Shown piece after piece: positions 23,831 to 27,295 of a stretch of 27,295 nt of DNA (position 1 is its first letter; each line of letters opens with the position of its first letter). A model generated the notes under the pieces. The model did no database searches. It was not told where the DNA came from and saw only the letters and a list, made by a program, of their open reading frames with translations. The translations under genes were made by a program, and so were the position numbers. Origin of the DNA: CAZUSO01 sp964622775 (GTDB lineage Bacteria > Bacteroidota > Bacteroidia > Chitinophagales > Chitinophagaceae). The stretch is taken from assembly GCA_964622775.1 (NCBI GenBank), contig CAZUSO010000037.1:1-27295 (forward strand), in the 5' to 3' direction.

Positions 23831-24320
23831 CTTAATTTGTAGTAATCCATTATTTATCTGAAAGATATAGTTAAATAAAACAAACAAAAAAGGCAGCAAA
23901 GCTAACGGATGCCACCAACTCCGCACGCATAATGGCTTCGTCACCCTTCGGGACTTATAGTGCTTCGTTGTCTTGCATCCTTTGTTTAGAAAGGCTTTCT
24001 TTTTTTCTATTTTTTTCTTTTGGAGTGAATTTTAAGCGTTATTCATCACTTTCTTTAGATGTCGGGTTATCTCTGGCATCAATATATCCATAATATTCCC
24101 TTAGCGTTGCACTCACAATTATCTCTGCAATAGTTTATCAGACGGCCTTCCTTTTCTTTCTCCAGTTATTCATAAACTTGTCAATATTTTCAAAGTTTTG
24201 TTCTAGTGTTTTGCTTTTATTTATAGCATATCTTTTAGGTATGAATTTACAGTAAATAAAACGGGGCTAAATACCTGAAACAAAACCTTAATCAAAATAT
24301 AACTTTGACAAAATCTATAT
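23831..24320. other. AT-rich accessory gap with gene debris
   Basis: No intact gene. 23970-24020 has a small hairpin before a T run, and a minus-strand decayed frame lies at 24039-24256. No second copy of the tRNA 3' end was found to the right inside the window. Confidence 0.45.
24039..24256 (-). pseudogene. possible decayed ORF of unknown family
   Basis: On the minus strand one frame reads KFIPKRYAINKSKTLEQNF, then IDKFMNNWRKKRKAV, two adjacent stops (TGA TAA), and in the same frame TIAEIIVSATLREYYGYIDA ending with TAA at 24039-24041. The amino-acid content looks protein-like on both sides of the stops, which suggests a decayed gene. I do not recognise the family; chance cannot be excluded. 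Confidence 0.3.
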
Positions 24321-24344
24321 TTTGTGCCAAAATTATATAAATTA
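24321..24344. repeat. operator-like direct repeat, copy 1 (upstream of abiEi)
   Basis: Begins TTTGTGCCAA and ends TATATAAATTA. It matches 25102-25125 at 22 of 24 positions. It lies 26 bp before the antitoxin start. TGCCAA (24325-24330) has an inverted partner TTGGCA at 24371-24376, which includes the TTG start codon. Confidence 0.7.
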
Positions 24345-24370
24345 ATAGTACATTTACCGTAAAAAAGATT

Positions 24371-25096
24371 TTGGCAGAAGCGTTAGAAAAACATATTGGT
24401 CGTTATTTCAAGGGAAACGAGAGACTTTCCAAGCAAAAGCTTGTTGGTTCAATCAAAAAAGATTTTCCCAAATGGTCTGACAATACCATTAATATGTATC
24501 TATCCAAGCTGAAAAAAGAGGGGATTATTAACGCTCCCTCCAGAGGGATTTATGAATTAGATAGTCATATACCTTTTCAACCGAACATTTCAACTACGCT
24601 AAAAAGAATATTCAATAAGATAAAGCGAGAATTTCCTTATATCGCTTTTTGTGTCTGGGATACGGTGTGGCTGAATGATTTTATGCGTCACCAGCCATTT
24701 AAACATTATGTTGTTATAGAAGTAGAAAAAGATGCGTCCGAATCTGTATTTACCTTTCTAACAGAAATCAACAAAAACGTTTTCTTTAATCCTGATGAGG
24801 AAATATTTGACCGTTACATTCATAATCAAGATGAGGTTATCATTGTGAAGAATATCGTTTCGGAGTCTCCTCTGGTAGAAAAAGACAAAATTGTTATCCC
24901 TGCATTGGAAAAATTATTGGTGGATATGTTGATTGATACGGCACTTTTTTCGGCACAACAAAGTGAAAGGGAATTTATTATGCGGAGTGTGATGGGGAAA
25001 TATACTTTAAATACGCTAAAGATGCGTAGGTATGCTGTCCGAAGAAACAGAGAAGAAGAAATTGACGAGCTGATAAATATAAGTTTGGCAAAATAA
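24371..25096 (+). CDS. AbiEi-like antitoxin/transcriptional regulator (DUF6577-type)
   Basis: 241 aa from TTG at 24371; the frame opens at 24341 with no ATG before it, so TTG is the likeliest start. The N-terminal 70 residues look like a winged helix-turn-helix (RLSKQKLVGSIKKDFPKWSD, then LSKLKKEGIINAPSRGIYEL). The remainder matches the AbiEi/DUF6577 kind of antitoxin (FCVWDTVWLNDFMRHQPFKH, DEVIIVKNIVSESPLV, PALEKLLVDMLID). AbiEi proteins repress their own operon through the wHTH and counter the AbiEii toxin (type IV system). The AbiEii gene follows 28 bp downstream. Base composition is more AT-rich than the core genes, suggesting transfer. Confidence 0.85.
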   Translation: MAEALEKHIGRYFKGNERLSKQKLVGSIKKDFPKWSDNTINMYLSKLKKEGIINAPSRGIYELDSHIPFQPNISTTLKRIFNKIKREFPYIAFCVWDTVWLNDFMRHQPFKHYVVIEVEKDASESVFTFLTEINKNVFFNPDEEIFDRYIHNQDEVIIVKNIVSESPLVEKDKIVIPALEKLLVDMLIDTALFSAQQSEREFIMRSVMGKYTLNTLKMRRYAVRRNREEEIDELINISLAK

Positions 25097-25101
25097 ATTT
25101 A

Positions 25102-25125
25102 TTTGTGCCAATAATATATAAATTA
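25102..25125. repeat. operator-like direct repeat, copy 2 (upstream of abiEii)
   Basis: Fills the gap between antitoxin and toxin genes; its last base is the A of the toxin ATG. TGCCAA (25106-25111) has an inverted partner TTGGCA at 25085-25090, inside the end of the antitoxin gene. Confidence 0.7.
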
Positions 25126-26162
25126 TGATAAACACAAAATCATATACAATCGAGTGGATTACTGACTTACGGAACAAGTTGGGGAAACGTATTGACCCAA
25201 AACTGATTGAAAAGGTAATATACGCTTTGACACTTTTGGAGCAACTGCAATTGAACAATCTGAATTTTGTGTTTAAGGGTGGAACGGCTCTACTTTTAGC
25301 AACGGAAACACCTAAACGGTTTTCGATAGATATTGACATAATTACAGAAGAACCGGAGGATAAAATCAAAGAGATTTTAGAAAAGATAAGCCAATTAGAA
25401 ATGTTTATCCGTTGGGAAGATGATAACAACCGAAAACATACGCCTGATGCACCTATCGGACATTTTAAAATGTTCTACAAAAGCGTGGTAGATGGTCACG
25501 AAGAACCAATACTATTGGATTTGTTATACACATCCAATCCTTATCCTGAAACAAAAAAATATTCGATAAATCACAGTTGGTTAGCCACATCGGGGAAAGA
25601 TACTATGGTTGTATTACCAACGTTTGAGGCTATTTTGGGAGATAAGTTAACGGCTTTTGCACCCAAAACCACAGGTATATTGTATTCAAAAAACAGACCT
25701 GTCGAAATCATTAAACAGTTGTATGATATAGGCTTCTTGTTTGACCAAATAACTGACCTCAACGTAGTAAAAGAAAGTTATTTGAGGGTAGTACAAGAAG
25801 AAATCGGCTATCGAAAATTAAATATGGATGCCAAAAAGGTATTGGAAGACACCTGGCAGGCTTGTTATACATTGGCGGAAAGAGATACAAAATCTTACGA
25901 GTTCCAACACCTGCAATTGGGCATTAAGAACTTTACGAATTTCATTATTGACCGTTTTTCAATCGAAGAAGCCATAACAGCTTCATCTAAAGTTGCCTAT
26001 TTGACTTCATTATTGAATAAAGAAAGTCAGGAAATCGAACGGTTTAAAAATCCATTGGAAATTAAGGATTGGCTGATTGAAGACCAAGCCTATAATAAAC
26101 TAAACAAATTAAAAAAGACCAATCCGGAAGCGTTTTTCTATTGGTATAAATGTATATTGTAA
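25125..26162 (+). CDS. AbiEii-family nucleotidyltransferase toxin
   Basis: 345 aa, an MNT-like nucleotidyltransferase of the AbiEii/AbiGii family. The N-terminal half shows FKGGTALLLA (GG-T motif) followed by RFSIDIDIITEEP with the metal-binding Asp-x-Asp, then PILLDLLY. EAILGDKLTAFAPKTTG, with the conserved Lys/Asp, comes before a C-terminal helical region (VKESYLRVVQEEIGYRK). Family members use NTPs to modify tRNA or similar targets and stop growth, protecting the population from phage; the target here is unknown. The motifs appear intact, so the toxin should be active. It is 28 bp after the antitoxin gene, with copy 2 of the repeat in the gap. Confidence 0.87.
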   Translation: MINTKSYTIEWITDLRNKLGKRIDPKLIEKVIYALTLLEQLQLNNLNFVFKGGTALLLATETPKRFSIDIDIITEEPEDKIKEILEKISQLEMFIRWEDDNNRKHTPDAPIGHFKMFYKSVVDGHEEPILLDLLYTSNPYPETKKYSINHSWLATSGKDTMVVLPTFEAILGDKLTAFAPKTTGILYSKNRPVEIIKQLYDIGFLFDQITDLNVVKESYLRVVQEEIGYRKLNMDAKKVLEDTWQACYTLAERDTKSYEFQHLQLGIKNFTNFIIDRFSIEEAITASSKVAYLTSLLNKESQEIERFKNPLEIKDWLIEDQAYNKLNKLKKTNPEAFFYWYKCIL

Positions 26163-26182
26163 GTATCCCAAAAAAGCAGACG

Positions 26183-26216
26183 GTTTAAAATTAGAGATAA
26201 ATTAATAATTTTAAAC
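26183..26216. terminator. AT-rich hairpin after abiEii
   Basis: GTTTAAAATTA (26183-26193) and TAATTTTAAAC (26206-26216) pair perfectly over a 12-nt loop. It lies 20 bp after the toxin stop and 8 bp before the transposase start. It could be a terminator of the toxin operon or part of the left end of the IS3 element. Confidence 0.4.
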
Positions 26217-26224
26217 TGTAAAAA

Positions 26225-27256
26225 ATGAAAAAGACACGATTTAGCGAGACGCAAATAGTCTCGATATTAAAGCAACAGGAAGGCAGTCGTTCCGTCAAAG
26301 AAATCTGCCGGGAGCAGGGGATCAGCGAAGCCACGTTTTATAACTGGAAGAGTAAATATGGCGGCATGGAAGTTTCCGATGTGAAACGTATGAAGGAATT
26401 GGAGGCAGAAAATAGCCGTCTTAAAAGGATGTATGCCGAGTTGAGCCTTGATCATTCTGTTTTAAAGGATGTTATCTCAAAAAAAGGCTGGGCTCTCCGA
26501 CAAGAAACAGTTAGCAGAGGAAATTGTAACCGAGTATCATCTTCCTGTCGGGAGAGCTGTAAATTAATCAAGCTGCCACGCTCCCCGTATTACTATCGGA
26601 GTGTCAAAGATGACCGTGCACTTATAGAATCGCTACAACAGCTGGCATTTCAGCATCCATCTTACGGGTTTAGGAAACTGTATGCCTATCTGAGCCGGCA
26701 GGGTAAAACATGGAATCATAAAAAAGTGTATAGGGTGTATAAGCTTTTGCAGCTGAATAAAAGGAGGAAAGGGAAAAGAAGAATTCCTGCACGAATAAAA
26801 CATCCATTGGTCAAACAGGAACATATCAATCAAAGTTGGAGCATGGATTTTATGAGCGACAGCATAGTTGGGGGCAGAAAATTTCGCACACTGAATGTTA
26901 TTGATGATTGAACAAGGGAAGTACTTGCTATTGAAATAGACACCTCCCTTTCGGCTAAGCGGGTAACACGGACATTAGACAGATTAATTACAGAACGAGA
27001 CAAACCGGCAAGTATCAGAGTGGATAACGGACCTGAATTTACTTCGCACGAATACATGCTGTGGTGCAGAAGTAAAGACATTCATGTTCAATATATCCAA
27101 CCCGGCAAACCTATGCAAAACGGATATATCGAACGATTTAACCGACTGTACAGGGAAGCTGTTTTAGATGCTTATCTTTTTTTCGGACTGGAAGATGTAA
27201 AAATACTTACCGAACAATGGATAGAAGAATATAATGAAAGGGCATTGTTAAATTAA
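26225..27256 (+). pseudogene. IS3-family transposase (orfA + orfB), degraded
   Basis: The N-terminal orfA part is an HTH plus leucine-rich coil (RFSETQIVSILKQQEGSRS, KEICREQGISEATFYNWKSK, ELEAENSRLKRMYAELSLDH). The orfB part is an integrase core with D in SWSMDFM, D in VDNGPEF and E in NGYIERFNR. Three lesions break it. A seven-A run at 26479-26485 shifts the frame; one A fewer would give SKKAGLSDKKQLAEEIVTEY. A one-base deletion near 26557 restores the frame at CKLIKLPRSPYYY, leaving about 26 nonsense residues. A TGA at 26909-26911 stands where the family has Cys (IDDCTRE). The C-terminus (EEYNERALLN) also ends early. The right end of the element is not defined in the window. Confidence 0.88.
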
Positions 27257-27295
27257 TATAGATAGTTCATTATTCAACTTCAAAAACAAGAGGTT

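Noticed and set aside
23753..23944. Minus-strand frame ending APPGIEPGSRV
   Set aside because: This is the familiar false protein produced by reading the T arm of a tRNA backwards; it overlaps tRNA-Arg(CCT).
1..27295. CRISPR arrays, rRNA genes, prophage structural genes
   Set aside because: None seen; the only short tandem array is the three-copy 22-bp repeat, with no spacers.

Overview
The window reads as chromosomal DNA of a Bacteroidota bacterium, most likely from the Chitinophagia/Sphingobacteriia side of the phylum. The evidence is a PorD-GldD pair of type IX secretion/gliding genes, two secreted proteins with the type B (gliding-associated) C-terminal sorting domain, a Bacteroidota-type RNA polymerase omega subunit, and repeated use of TAnnTTTG, the -7 element of the phylum's main sigma factor, in front of genes. 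The genus cannot be fixed from the sequence alone.

Layout. 1-1957 is a decayed area: nested hairpins, then a minus-strand AAA-ATPase/DUF4143 pseudogene with three separate lesions, preceded by three tandem 22-bp repeats. 1958-9693 is core: typA/bipA, a TPR-sensor histidine kinase convergent with a single-domain response regulator, the pyruvate dehydrogenase E2 subunit, and a divergent membrane-anchored TPR protein. 9820-11626 is a mobile-element scar: an IS91-type (HUH) transposase remnant abutting an ISAon1/ISL3-like insertion sequence. 11627-12293 has strong hairpins, terminators and tRNA-Arg(ACG). 12365-13163 holds overlapping rlmH and an alkyltransferase-like gene.

13167-18114 contains two tandem minus-strand T9SS-exported proteins whose 3' ends share about 740 bp (673 bp identical by eye), while the sequence just upstream has diverged; this looks like recent gene conversion. 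18378-23688 is envelope and housekeeping: bamD-rpoZ (overlapping), an AT-rich gap with a MITE-like repeat and a 49-codon ORF, then coaBC, porD (DUF4835), a DUF4296 lipoprotein and gldD. The window therefore encodes outer-membrane assembly (BamD), two T9SS/gliding components (PorD, GldD) and two likely clients of that secretion route.

23719-27295 is an accessory region starting right after tRNA-Arg(CCT). It has a decayed ORF, an AbiEi/AbiEii-type (type IV) toxin-antitoxin or abortive-infection pair, and a degraded IS3-family transposase. A 24-bp direct repeat (22/24 matches) lies before both the antitoxin and toxin genes and looks like a two-site operator. I see no CRISPR array, no rRNA and no clearly novel multi-gene system. 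The best leads for new biology are the duplicated AbiE operator, the gene conversion between the T9SS proteins, the 22-bp operator-like array and the 49-codon ORF.
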